The notes below the pieces were generated by a model. It was not told the DNA's origin, searched no databases, and worked only from the letters and a program-made list of their open reading frames with translations. 64,000 nucleotides of DNA from Bacillota bacterium (GTDB lineage: Bacteria > Bacillota > Clostridia > Christensenellales > Borkfalkiaceae), in the NCBI GenBank assembly GCA_003343995.1, contig QAKE01000078.1, positions 11,031 to 75,030 on the forward strand, written 5' to 3'. Below are positions 44,704-55,255 of this stretch, in pieces (position 1 is the first letter of the stretch; the number at the start of each line of letters is the position of its first letter). The translations under genes were made by a program, and so were the position numbers.

Positions 44704-45860
44704 ACAGAAAAATCAATATCGTAAACAATATCGTCCTGCTGGCGGCTACGCTGGCGGGCATTTTGGCGGTTACGCTCGTCGGCAACGACAAGTATCCCGC
44801 CGATCTGGGAATGTTTATTCTTTACTGCGTTTTGGGCGCGATCTTCTGGGCCGCCGTCAATCTGGCGGTGCACGAGTGGGGGCATGCGCGCGCGGCGAAG
44901 AGAAACGGGTTCAAGGTGCTTTCCGTGCGGCTGGCGTTTTTCCTCTTCACGCGGGAAAACGGCAAGCGAAAGGTGCGGCTCACCGGCTATAACGGCGAGG
45001 CGGGCGCTACGGAAATCGTTCCCGAAAACGCGGAAAACCTCGCGGAGCGCTTTGCCCGCGTCACGCGGGCGGGGGTATACGGCAACGTCGTCTTGCTCGT
45101 CGTTTCCGTCGTTCCGCTGTTTTTAACGAAATTTCTGCCGTTCTGGGCGTATTCGCTTTGGGCGATCGCCCTTCCCATTTGCCTGTATTTCGTGCTGGGC
45201 AACGGCTTGCCCATGACCACCGACGGTATTAAAAACGACGCCGCCGTGGCGCTTGGCGTCAAAAAGGGCGAGGCGTCGGAAAAGGTGGTGCTCGGATTGT
45301 TGCAGATCCACGCCGAACTCATCGCGGGCAAAAGTCCCGCGCAGATCGACGAGCGGCTGTATTTCGATTTGCCGCAGCTGCCCGAGGACGATTTGAATTA
45401 TCTGTTTCTCCTCAACGCGCGGTACGCTTACTATCTCGACAAGGAAGATTACGAAAACGCGAAAACCGTGTCCGACCGTCTGGAAGGATTGCTCGACACG
45501 ATGCCGAAATGCTACCGTCCCGCGGTGCGCGCCGATTTGCTGTACAACGCCTGCACCTTCGCCTATAACGAAAGCGAGGCGGACAATCTGGTGGAGGATA
45601 ACGAAAAATATCTCAACCGCGCGGCGGACGTTTCCACCCTGCGCGTCAAGGCGGCTTACGTGCTATACGTGCTGAAGGACGCGGCGCAGGCGGAAAAATT
45701 CATCGGCTATGCGGAGGAGCTTTCGGAAGACTGCAAGGTCGCCGGACAAAAGCTGTTCGAGGAAAAACTGCTTGCGAAAATGAAAGCGGACGTGCAAACG
45801 GCGCCGCCGGCGGAAGAAGATCGCGCCGCCGAAGAAGAACAAAAGGAAGATAAAGAATAA
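44700..45860 (+). CDS. M50-like membrane metalloprotease with TPR-like tail
   Basis: 386 aa. Two membrane helices (~8-27, ~38-57) are followed at once by HEWGH (residues 58-62), the HExxH zinc motif; further helices (~130-170) include GNGLPMTTDGIKND, in the place of the M50 NxxPxxxxDG third-ligand motif. From ~190 to 340 the protein is helical with TPR-like repeats (LLNARYAYYLDKEDYENAKTVSDRLEGLL), ending in an acidic tail. This resembles site-2 proteases that cut membrane regulators, but the substrate is unknown. The start overlaps the Ppx/GppA stop by 4 nt. Confidence 0.75.
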   Translation: MNRKINIVNNIVLLAATLAGILAVTLVGNDKYPADLGMFILYCVLGAIFWAAVNLAVHEWGHARAAKRNGFKVLSVRLAFFLFTRENGKRKVRLTGYNGEAGATEIVPENAENLAERFARVTRAGVYGNVVLLVVSVVPLFLTKFLPFWAYSLWAIALPICLYFVLGNGLPMTTDGIKNDAAVALGVKKGEASEKVVLGLLQIHAELIAGKSPAQIDERLYFDLPQLPEDDLNYLFLLNARYAYYLDKEDYENAKTVSDRLEGLLDTMPKCYRPAVRADLLYNACTFAYNESEADNLVEDNEKYLNRAADVSTLRVKAAYVLYVLKDAAQAEKFIGYAEELSEDCKVAGQKLFEEKLLAKMKADVQTAPPAEEDRAAEEEQKEDKE

Positions 45861-45876
45861 TACGGCATAAAAAATA

Positions 45877-45906
45877 AAAATCCCCGCGTGAAAACGCGGG
45901 GATTTT
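45877..45906. terminator. Bidirectional terminator
   Basis: AAAATCCCCGCGT (45877-45889), GAAA loop, ACGCGGGGATTTT (45894-45906). It separates the convergent M50-like gene and the small zinc-ribbon gene. Confidence 0.88.
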
Positions 45907-45910
45907 GTTG

Positions 45911-46054
45911 TTATATCAGGAAATCGAGGGTGGAATAGCAATAGGGACAAATGTTGTCCGTCTGCCCCGCGCACGTCGCGCAGATATTCGCGCCGCAGTT
46001 GGGGCAAACGAGCATGTCCAGTCCCGCGATTCCGCAATTTTTACAATTCAGCAT
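45911..46054 (-). CDS. 47-aa zinc-ribbon microprotein with four CxxC motifs
   Basis: A very short minus-strand gene. The predicted 47-residue protein has eight Cys arranged as four CxxC pairs: CKNC (4-7), CPNC (17-20), CATC (25-28) and CPYC (36-39), enough for two zinc sites. It has no membrane segment or signal peptide. The start is well supported: ATG (46054-46052) with AAGGAG 7 nt upstream on the minus strand. The terminator on its 3' side fits a real transcript. It resembles small double-zinc-ribbon proteins but I cannot name a family. Its only neighbour upstream is divergent gyrB. Confidence 0.72.
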   Translation of the reverse strand: MLNCKNCGIAGLDMLVCPNCGANICATCAGQTDNICPYCYSTLDFLI

Positions 46055-46168
46055 ATTCGTTCTCCTTAATAGCAGTGTGCGCAAACGCCCTTGCGTTTAT
46101 GCGCGCTTTTTTCCGCTTTTTCGCGTTTTTATCCGTCCGCGGCGGACGGCGGCGCGTTTTTTTGCGAA

Positions 46169-46190
46169 TTAAAACTATAAATAGTTTTAA
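46169..46190. repeat. Perfect 22-bp palindrome in the gyrB/zinc-ribbon divergent gap
   Basis: TTAAAACTAT (46169-46178), AA, ATAGTTTTAA (46181-46190). It is AT-rich with no T-tract after it, so it looks more like an operator or a DNA-binding site than a terminator. It lies 26 bp upstream of the gyrB -35 box. Confidence 0.5.
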
Positions 46191-46215
46191 TGTGCGTAAA
46201 AGGCGGCGAAATCGC

Positions 46216-46244
46216 TTTGCAAAAAGCGAAAAATATGTTATAAT
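46216..46244 (+). promoter_or_regulatory. Promoter of gyrB-gyrA
   Basis: TTTGCA (46216-46221), a 17-nt spacer and a perfect TATAAT (46239-46244), ~34 nt before the gyrB ATG. Confidence 0.72.
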
Positions 46245-46259
46245 TTTAACGTAAAATAA

Positions 46260-48188
<1,929 letters not shown>

Positions 48189-48204
48189 GAGGGATTGAAG
48201 AAAA

Positions 48205-50730
48205 ATGGCTAAAAAAGAAACCAACGCGGAACTGTCCGCGGCATTTAAAGATACGCTCGCAAAGAGCAACATCATCAACAGGGAAGTCGAAGAGGAGCTT
48301 AAAAAATCCTTCATCGCGTACGCGATGGCGGTCAACGTTTCGCGCGCCATTCCCGACGTGCGCGACGGCTTGAAGCCGGTGCACCGCCGCATCCTTTACG
48401 CGATGCACGACATGGGGCTTTACAACGATAAGGGCTATAAAAAATGCGCCAAAATCGTCGGTGAAGTGCTCGGTAAATTCCACCCGCACGGCGACAGCTC
48501 GGTATACGACGCCCTCGTGCGTCTGGCGCAGGATTTTTCCATCAACTTCCCCCTCGTGGACGGGCACGGCAACTTCGGTTCGGTAGACGGCGATCCCGCC
48601 GCGGCGTACCGCTATACCGAGGCGCGCCTTTCCAAACTTTCGGCGGAAATGCTCCGCGACATCGAGAAGGAAACGGTGGATTTTTATCCCAACTTCGACG
48701 ATACGGAGATGCAGCCCGTCGTGCTGCCCTCCCGTTTTCCGAATATCCTCGTCAACGGTTCGGACGGCATCGCCGTCGGAATGGCGACGAATATCCCGCC
48801 GCATAACCTTTCGGAGTGTATCGACGGCTGTATCGCCGTGCTCGACAATCCGGAAATCACGGTGGACGATTTGATGCAGTACATTCCCGCGCCCGACTAT
48901 CCCACCGGCGCGGTGCTGATGGGGCGCGCGGCGATCCGTCAGGCATACAGAACGGGGCGCGGCGGCATCGTGCTCCGCGCGAAGAGCGATATAGAGGATT
49001 TCGCCAACGGCACGCGGGAGCGCATCGTCGTCACGGAATTGCCCTATCAGGTCAACAAAGCGCTGCTCATCAAGAGTATCGCCGACCTCGTCAAAGACAA
49101 GCGCGTAGAGGGCATTTCTGACGTCAAGGACGAATCCGACCGTTCGGGCATGCGCATCGTCATCGATCTGAAAAAGGACGCCAACGCGCAGGTGGTGCTC
49201 AACACGCTCTATAAGCACACGAATTTGCAGGTGAAAAACGGCATCATCATGCTCGCCCTCGTGGACGGCGAACCGAAGGTGCTCAATTTGAAAGAGGTGC
49301 TCGAACAATACCTCGCCCACGAGGAGTCGGTCATCGTGCGCCGCACGAAATACGACCTTGCGAAGACCGAGGAGCGCGAGCACATCGTCAAAGGCTTGGT
49401 CATCGCGCAGGCGAACGTGGATCGGGTGATCGAAATCATCAAAACCAGCAAGGATTCCGCCGAGGCGATGGCGTCGTTGATGAGCGAATTCGAACTCAGC
49501 GAAAAACAGGCGAACGCCATTCTGGAAATGAAGCTCCGCCGTCTGACGGCGCTCGAAGTGGATAAATTAAAGGAAGAACTCGTCGAACTCGACAGGATCA
49601 TCGCCGACTTGAAGGACATTCTGGCAAACGAAAGCAGGGTGAAGGAGATCGTCAAAGCCGATTTGTTGCTTATCCGCGACAAATATCCCTCGCCGAGAAG
49701 GACGGAGCTTTCCTACGATTACGGCGAAATCGACATCGCCGACCTCATCGAAAAGGAAGACATCGTCATCAGCATGACGCATTCCGGCTATATCAAACGC
49801 CTGCCGGTGGCGGAATATCACACGCAGCGCCGCGGCGGCAAGGGCATTACCGCGCACAAGCCGAAGGACGAGGATTTCATCGAAAACATGTTCGTTTCCT
49901 CCACGCACGACGATATTCTGTTCTTTACCGACAGGGGCAAGGTGTACAGCATCAAGGGCTACGAGATCCCCGAGGCGCAGAGAACGGCGCGCGGCAGGGC
50001 CATCGTCAACCTCATTCAGCTGGGCGAAAACGAAAAGGTGCAGGCGGTCGTGCCGCTGAAAGAGGGCACGGAAGGCTTTATCGCCATGGCGACCAAACGC
50101 GGGCTTATCAAAAAGACGGCGCTCACGGAATTTGCCAGCATCCGCAAGGTGGGTAAAATCGCCATCAGCATCGTGGAGGGCGACGAGCTCATTTCCGTGC
50201 AGCTGACGGGCGGCGACGATGAAATCATCATGGCTTCGCGCGAAGGCAAGTGCATCCGTTTCAGCGAAAAAGACGTCCGCCCGATGGGGCGCGACACGCA
50301 GGGCGTAAAGAGCATCAATCTGGGGGAGGAAGACCGGCTTGTGGATATGGCTGTCATCAAACCAGACTGCGAGGTCATCACCATCACCGAAAACGGCTAC
50401 GGCAAGCGTTCCGATATCGAGGACTACCGCTTGCAGCAGCGCGCGGGCAAGGGCATCAAGGCGGGCGTATTCAACGAAAAGACAGGTAAGCTCGTCAATT
50501 TGAAGCTCGTGCACGAGGACGAGGACGTCATGATCATCGCGGACAGCGGCATCATCATCCGCGTCGCGGCGAAGGACATCAGCAAAATCGGGCGCGATAC
50601 GCAGGGCGTGCGCGTGATGAAGCTGGGCGAGGGGAAAGTCGCCGTGGTGGCGATCACTCCCGCCGGAGAAAAGGAAGAAGAGGGCGAAGAAGGCGCGGCG
50701 GAATCCGCCGAAGCGCCCGCGGAAGAATAA
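48205..50730 (+). CDS. gyrA: DNA gyrase subunit A
   Basis: 841 aa; breakage-reunion subunit. The catalytic Tyr lies in [15 protein letters not shown], the breakage core includes [20 protein letters not shown], and the GyrA box [11 protein letters not shown] identifies gyrase rather than topoisomerase IV. Six C-terminal beta-propeller blades follow (for example [17 protein letters not shown] and [16 protein letters not shown]), ending in an acidic tail. Two terminators in series follow the stop. Confidence 0.97.
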   Translation: MAKKETNAELSAAFKDTLAKSNIINREVEEELKKSFIAYAMAVNVSRAIPDVRDGLKPVHRRILYAMHDMGLYNDKGYKKCAKIVGEVLGKFHPHGDSSVYDALVRLAQDFSINFPLVDGHGNFGSVDGDPAAAYRYTEARLSKLSAEMLRDIEKETVDFYPNFDDTEMQPVVLPSRFPNILVNGSDGIAVGMATNIPPHNLSECIDGCIAVLDNPEITVDDLMQYIPAPDYPTGAVLMGRAAIRQAYRTGRGGIVLRAKSDIEDFANGTRERIVVTELPYQVNKALLIKSIADLVKDKRVEGISDVKDESDRSGMRIVIDLKKDANAQVVLNTLYKHTNLQVKNGIIMLALVDGEPKVLNLKEVLEQYLAHEESVIVRRTKYDLAKTEEREHIVKGLVIAQANVDRVIEIIKTSKDSAEAMASLMSEFELSEKQANAILEMKLRRLTALEVDKLKEELVELDRIIADLKDILANESRVKEIVKADLLLIRDKYPSPRRTELSYDYGEIDIADLIEKEDIVISMTHSGYIKRLPVAEYHTQRRGGKGITAHKPKDEDFIENMFVSSTHDDILFFTDRGKVYSIKGYEIPEAQRTARGRAIVNLIQLGENEKVQAVVPLKEGTEGFIAMATKRGLIKKTALTEFASIRKVGKIAISIVEGDELISVQLTGGDDEIIMASREGKCIRFSEKDVRPMGRDTQGVKSINLGEEDRLVDMAVIKPDCEVITITENGYGKRSDIEDYRLQQRAGKGIKAGVFNEKTGKLVNLKLVHEDEDVMIIADSGIIIRVAAKDISKIGRDTQGVRVMKLGEGKVAVVAITPAGEKEEEGEEGAAESAEAPAEE

Positions 50731-50738
50731 AAAAGAGT

Positions 50739-50770
50739 ACAGCCCCGCCGTTTCACCGGCGGGGCTGTTG
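50739..50770 (+). terminator. First terminator after gyrA
   Basis: ACAGCCCCGCCG (50739-50750) pairs with CGGCGGGGCTGT (50757-50768). The tail TGC is U-poor, but a second terminator follows. Confidence 0.6.
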
Positions 50771-50794
50771 CAATTAAAATCCATGAGTAAAGGA

Positions 50795-50830
50795 CAGCCC
50801 CGCGCCGAATCGGCGCGGGGCTGCGTTTTT
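50795..50830. terminator. Second terminator after gyrA, shared with the MDR gene
   Basis: CAGCCCCGCGCCG (50795-50807), AAT, CGGCGCGGGGCTG (50811-50823), then CGTTTTT. The two stems share the CAGCCCCGC/GCGGGGCTG arms, so the hairpins may also pair with each other. It lies at the end of the convergent dehydrogenase gene too. Confidence 0.85.
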
Positions 50831-51843
50831 CAGTCGGAAATTTTGACGATGGTGTCGTAAATCTTTTCGTTTTTGGAAAGTTTTTCCGCCATGGTCTTGA
50901 AAACCTGCGGCATTTCGGCGTACGTGCTCTCTTTAAATTGCAACTTTTTCAGATTGCACGCCTTGTTTGCGATCAGGTTGATGCTGGAGGATATGTAACC
51001 GTAACCGGTGTTGATAAAGTGAAGGATCAGCTGTTTTTTCACGGCGTTTGCGTAGGAAAAAGAGGTGTTCTTTCCCGAAAGTCCCGTAAACGCCACGTGC
51101 GCGTTGTATCCCGCCAGCGTAAACGCCGTCTTGGGGGAAACGTCGCTGTCCGAAACGTAAACGACGCTCTTCGCCATTCTTCCGCCGGTGATGGAGGAAA
51201 CCTCTTTCAGCCAGTTGTCGTCCTTGCCGAGGGTGTAGTAAACGCCGCAGTTTTTCGCGCACTGCAGATTTTCTCCGTCGATGTCGAGCAAAATCGGCAC
51301 CGCCTGATAATAAATGAGCAGCTGCGAAAAGATGATGCCGAAGTTGTTCGCGCCGATCACCGCGATGTGATCGCCCTTCTGAATATCTAGCTTGTCGATG
51401 ATGGACAGAGAAAGGGAGATGTGTTCGATAAACAGCGCGTCGTTATCGGAAACGCTCTCCGGCAGATAGTAGAGATTGGAAGATTCCGTTGTGACGAAAT
51501 TCCGCAAAAATCCGTTGAAATTTTCTCCCGCAATCTGAATGTCGGAGCATTTGCCCGCGTCGTTATTGTTGCAGTTGAAGCATTTTTTGCAGGCGACGAT
51601 GGGGCTGATGTAAACCCGCGTGCCTTGCTTTAAATCGAAGAGGTTTTGCCCCGGTTCGCTCACGATGCCGATTCCGTAGGAACCCGCCACCGTCTGCGGC
51701 TCGCCTTTGGCAAAGTGCAGCGCGTCGTTTAAGGTAACGAGCGCCTTTGTCACCATCACTTTGGTTTCGGTGGTAACGTCGAACGATTCTTCGATCGTCT
51801 TGTCCTCGATTTGTTCAGGGGCTATGATGTGCCAACCTTGCAT
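50830..51843 (-). CDS. MDR-family dehydrogenase lacking catalytic zinc ligands
   Basis: 337 aa of the medium-chain dehydrogenase/reductase family. The structural zinc lobe is intact (CKKCFNCNNNDAGKC), and a Rossmann-like GDHIAVIGANNFGIIF follows. The catalytic zinc site is not: where a Cys then GHE are expected, the sequence reads MVTKALVTLNDALHF and AGSYGIGIV. It is therefore unlikely to be a normal zinc alcohol or sorbitol dehydrogenase; a reductase-type or non-enzymatic role is possible. Its first residues (MQGWHIIAPEQIEDKTI) resemble sugar-alcohol-cytidylyl-linked MDR proteins only loosely. ATG at 51843 is set by GGGAGG on the minus strand; an upstream in-frame ATG at 51897 is not used. 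Confidence 0.68.
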   Translation of the reverse strand: MQGWHIIAPEQIEDKTIEESFDVTTETKVMVTKALVTLNDALHFAKGEPQTVAGSYGIGIVSEPGQNLFDLKQGTRVYISPIVACKKCFNCNNNDAGKCSDIQIAGENFNGFLRNFVTTESSNLYYLPESVSDNDALFIEHISLSLSIIDKLDIQKGDHIAVIGANNFGIIFSQLLIYYQAVPILLDIDGENLQCAKNCGVYYTLGKDDNWLKEVSSITGGRMAKSVVYVSDSDVSPKTAFTLAGYNAHVAFTGLSGKNTSFSYANAVKKQLILHFINTGYGYISSSINLIANKACNLKKLQFKESTYAEMPQVFKTMAEKLSKNEKIYDTIVKISD

Positions 51844-51976
51844 ATATCCTCCCGAACGGAAGGGTAAACTGAATAGGAAAACCCTGCCGTTTCGCATTAT
51901 AAGTATACTCTAAAAGGCGAAATAATGCAAGCAAAACGCGCCATTAAAAATTTTTTCGGCATAAGTGCTTAAATTG

Positions 51977-52005
51977 TTGACTTAAATTAAAAAATATTAT
52001 ATAAT
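51977..52005 (+). promoter_or_regulatory. Near-consensus promoter of rpmE
   Basis: TTGACT (51977-51982), a 17-nt spacer and TATAAT (52000-52005). Confidence 0.85.
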
Positions 52006-52009
52006 CTTT

Positions 52010-52072
52010 AAGAAATCGGCAAGGGGCGGCTTTCGGGTTGCCCGCTTTAATAATAATAAAAGGAGTAATCTT
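52010..52072 (+). promoter_or_regulatory. Possible ribosomal-protein leader of rpmE
   Basis: The leader holds a hairpin GGGCGGC (52024-52030) with GTTGCCC (52037-52043), using two G-U pairs, followed by an AAGGAG ribosome site. L31 leaders with autoregulatory structures are described for Firmicutes; whether this one belongs there needs a covariance-model match. Confidence 0.35.
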
Positions 52073-52285
52073 ATGAAGAAGGACGTGCATCCCAATTATC
52101 ACGAGGTAACGGTTGTGTGCGCTTGCGGCGAGACCTTCAAAACGGGCACGACGAAAAATACCGATACTATCAAAGTAGAAATATGCAGCAAATGTCATCC
52201 GTTTTTCACGGGCAAGCAGAAACTTGTAGACACCGGTGGTCGTGTGGATAAATTCAATAAAAGATACGGTATTGAACAGCAATAA
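52073..52285 (+). CDS. rpmE: 50S ribosomal protein L31, zinc-binding type
   Basis: 70 aa. [22 protein letters not shown] and [31 protein letters not shown] are family-defining; the Cys (CACG and CSKCH) make this the zinc-containing C+ type. It has its own consensus promoter and terminator. Confidence 0.95.
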   Translation: MKKDVHPNYHEVTVVCACGETFKTGTTKNTDTIKVEICSKCHPFFTGKQKLVDTGGRVDKFNKRYGIEQQ

Positions 52286-52300
52286 CCACGAAACAAAATC

Positions 52301-52340
52301 GGCTTTAAGGGTAAGTTTTACGCTTGAAGCCGTTTTTTTT
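52301..52340 (+). terminator. Terminator after rpmE
   Basis: A 10-bp stem with one U-G pair (52301-52310 with 52323-52332), then TTTTTTTT. Confidence 0.88.
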
Positions 52341-52363
52341 AGGCGAAATTGGGAGTTTTTTCG

Positions 52364-54154
52364 TTGAAAAAGTCAAAAAAAGAAAAAAAGACCTCTGTCG
52401 GCGGTCAGGCGGTGATGGAAGGCGTGATGATGCGCGGCAGAACCGCCATGGCGACGGCGGTGCGCGACGAGGACGGCGTGATCCGCATGGAAAGCGTGCG
52501 TTTGACGCCGCCGGAAAAGAGAAATAAATTCGCCAAGCTGCCCGTGGTGCGCGGCGTGGTCAATTTCGTTTCCTCCATGGTGACGGGCATGAAAACCCTG
52601 ATGCGCTCCGCCGAAGTGTTCGGCGAGGGCGAGCCGAGCAAGTTTGAAAAATGGATGGCGAAGAAATTCAAAATCAACATAATGAGCGTCGTTTTGTTTT
52701 TATCCGCGCTCCTCGGCGTCGCGTTGGCGGTCGGTTTGTTCATCGTGCTGCCGCAGCTCGCGCGGCGGGGCATAGAGCTGCTCGTCGGGGGCGGGTTCGA
52801 GTTCGGCGTGCTGGCGAAAAACTTCATCGAGGGCGGCTTTAAAATCCTCGTTTTCGTGGGGTATATACTGCTTATCTCCTTAATGAAGGACGTAAGGCGG
52901 CTGTTCATGTACCACGGCGCGGAGCATAAAACCATTTCCTGTTACGAAAAGGATTTGCCGCTGACGCCGGAAAACGCGAAAACCTGTTCGCGCATACACG
53001 ATCGATGCGGCACGACCTTTATGGTGTTCGTCATCGTCATCTCTATTCTGGTGTTCGCGCTGGCGGAATCGCTCTTCGCCCTTTACGGCATGTCGGTGGA
53101 AAAAATCTGGCGCGTGCTGTTGAAAATTGCGCTTTTGCCGTTTGTTGCGGGCATTTCCTACGAGCTGTTGAAGGGGCTTGCGAAAACCGATTCCAAAATC
53201 GTTCTTCCCCTCAAATGGCCGGGGATGCTTTTGCAGAAGATCACGACGAGAGAGCCGGACGACGAAATGCTGGAAGTGGCGATCGCGGCGTTCGGAAAGG
53301 TGATGGAATTAGACGCCGATCCGTCTTTGCCGACGGAAAAATTCGTCGTGGCGAAAAAGCGCGGGGAAGTGACGGAGGAAGTGAAAAAGCGCCTGCTCGC
53401 GGGCGGCATAGAGGAGAGCGCGGAGGCGGAATGGCTGGTTTCGCTCACCCTCGGCGTCAAGCGGAGCGAGGCGTATACCGATAACCTCGTATCCCCGAAA
53501 AATATCGATAAAATCAATTCCCTCGTCGAACAGCGCCTGAGCGGACGGCCGCTTTGGTACTGCGTGGGCGATACGGAATTTTACGGGTATAAAATCAAAA
53601 CGGACGAACGCGCGCTCATTCCGCGGTGCGAAACGGAAGAACTCGTCGAGCGCGCGCTGAAGCGCATTGAAAAGGAGAGCGAAGTGCTCGATTTATGCAC
53701 GGGGAGCGGCGCGATCGCCGTCGCCGTGCAAAAGAAAAGCGGCGCGAAAGTCACCGCCGCAGACGTTTCCGCCGACGCCCTCGCGCTGGCAAGGGAAAAC
53801 GCGGCGGAAAATCAGGCGGACGTCGAATTCGTGCAAAGCGATTTGTTTGCGGAAATCGACGGCGCGTTCGACGTGATCGTCAGCAATCCGCCGTATATCA
53901 AAAGCGAAGATATCGACGGTTTGCAAAGGGAAATCAAGGATTTCGAGCCGCGTATCGCCCTCGACGGCGGCGCGGACGGGCTGGATTTTTACCGCCGCAT
54001 CGCGAAGGACGCTCCCGCGCATATCAAAGCGGGCGGCGCGCTCTTTCTGGAGTGCGGCGAAACGCAGGCGGAGGAAATCGCCGCCATGTTTGAAAAGGCG
54101 GAGATATTCAAGGACTTAGAGGGCAAGGAAAGGATCGTAAAGGCGGAATTTTAA
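52364..54154 (+). CDS. prmC: DUF1385 membrane protein fused to PrmC methyltransferase
   Basis: 596 aa joining two proteins that are normally separate neighbours. Residues ~10-300 are DUF1385: SVGGQAVMEGVMMRG, three to five membrane helices, and a YHGAEHKTISCYE motif with HxxEH. Residues ~310-596 are PrmC/HemK, which methylates the GGQ glutamine of release factors: an N-terminal helical domain, SAM motif LDLCTGSGAIAV and NPPYIKSED (N near 508). prfA, its substrate gene, starts at the last base. TTG 52364 is chosen because GGGAG lies 8 nt upstream; a TTG at 52349 is the alternative. No internal stop or frameshift lies at the junction, so the fusion looks genuine. Confidence 0.88.
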   Translation: MKKSKKEKKTSVGGQAVMEGVMMRGRTAMATAVRDEDGVIRMESVRLTPPEKRNKFAKLPVVRGVVNFVSSMVTGMKTLMRSAEVFGEGEPSKFEKWMAKKFKINIMSVVLFLSALLGVALAVGLFIVLPQLARRGIELLVGGGFEFGVLAKNFIEGGFKILVFVGYILLISLMKDVRRLFMYHGAEHKTISCYEKDLPLTPENAKTCSRIHDRCGTTFMVFVIVISILVFALAESLFALYGMSVEKIWRVLLKIALLPFVAGISYELLKGLAKTDSKIVLPLKWPGMLLQKITTREPDDEMLEVAIAAFGKVMELDADPSLPTEKFVVAKKRGEVTEEVKKRLLAGGIEESAEAEWLVSLTLGVKRSEAYTDNLVSPKNIDKINSLVEQRLSGRPLWYCVGDTEFYGYKIKTDERALIPRCETEELVERALKRIEKESEVLDLCTGSGAIAVAVQKKSGAKVTAADVSADALALARENAAENQADVEFVQSDLFAEIDGAFDVIVSNPPYIKSEDIDGLQREIKDFEPRIALDGGADGLDFYRRIAKDAPAHIKAGGALFLECGETQAEEIAAMFEKAEIFKDLEGKERIVKAEF

Positions 54155-55230
54155 TGTTTAAAAAACTCGACAAAATGCTGGAAAGGTATGATAAGCTGAC
54201 GGAGCTTACCGGCGACGCGGAGGTCATCGCCCGTATGGACGAATGGAAGAGTTATTCCAAGGAACTCGCGGACATGCAGGAAACCGTCGATAAATACCGC
54301 GAATACAAAAAGGCGATTGAAGAACAGACCGCCGCGAAACAGCTGCTGGAAACGGAAACCGACAAGGAAATGCGCGATATGCTTTCCGAGGAGATTTACG
54401 CCTGCAAGGACCGGCTGGAAGTCATTTCCGCGGAACTGAGAATACTGCTCGTGCCCAAAGATCCCGACGACGATAAAAACGTCATCATCGAAATCCGCGG
54501 CGGCGCGGGGGGCGAGGAGGCGAGCCTTTTCGGCTACGAGCTTTACAGAATGTACTTAAAGTACGCCGAAAAGAACCGCTGGAAATGCGAGGAACTCGAC
54601 AGCAACGCCACCGAACTCGGCGGCATGAAGGAAGTGGTGTTTTCCATCGCGGGCAAGGGCGTTTACAGCAAGCTGAAATACGAAAGCGGCGTACACCGCG
54701 TGCAGCGCGTGCCGGAAACGGAATCGCAGGGCAGAATACACACCTCCACGGTTACCGTCGCCGTGCTCCCCGAGGCGGAGGACGTCGAGGTGAATATCGA
54801 GGAAAAGGATCTGAAAATCGATACGCTGCGCTCCAGCGGCGCGGGCGGTCAGCACGTCAACAAAACGGAGTCGTGCATCCGCATGACGCACCTGCCCACG
54901 GGTATCGTGGTGCTCTGTCAGGACGAGCGTTCGCAGACCAAAAACCGCGAAAAGGCGATGCGCATCATGAAGAGCCGCTTATACGATTACTATCAGAGCA
55001 AATACCAGAAGGAATATTCCGACAACCGCCGTTCCCAGATCGGCACGGGGGATCGCTCGGAGCGCATCAGAACGTACAATTTTCCGCAGGGCAGGGTGAC
55101 CGATCACAGAATCGGCTGCACGCTTTATACACTCGAGGCGTTTATGCTCGGCGATCTGGACGAGATGGTCAACGCCTTGCAGATCGCGGACAGAGAGGCG
55201 AAGCTCGCCGCGGGCAACGACGAAGAATAA
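54154..55230 (+). CDS. prfA: Peptide chain release factor 1
   Basis: 358 aa; recognises UAA and UAG and triggers peptide release. The GGQ loop lies in RSSGAGGQHVNKTESCIR, and the codon-recognition domain precedes it (KGVYSKLKYESGVHRVQRVPETESQGR). TGDRSERIRTYNFPQGRVTDHR is conserved. Its ATG shares a base with the prmC-fusion stop (TAATG), so methylase and substrate are co-translated. Confidence 0.96.
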   Translation: MFKKLDKMLERYDKLTELTGDAEVIARMDEWKSYSKELADMQETVDKYREYKKAIEEQTAAKQLLETETDKEMRDMLSEEIYACKDRLEVISAELRILLVPKDPDDDKNVIIEIRGGAGGEEASLFGYELYRMYLKYAEKNRWKCEELDSNATELGGMKEVVFSIAGKGVYSKLKYESGVHRVQRVPETESQGRIHTSTVTVAVLPEAEDVEVNIEEKDLKIDTLRSSGAGGQHVNKTESCIRMTHLPTGIVVLCQDERSQTKNREKAMRIMKSRLYDYYQSKYQKEYSDNRRSQIGTGDRSERIRTYNFPQGRVTDHRIGCTLYTLEAFMLGDLDEMVNALQIADREAKLAAGNDEE

Positions 55231-55255
55231 GAAACGAGAGAAGGAGAATAAAGAT

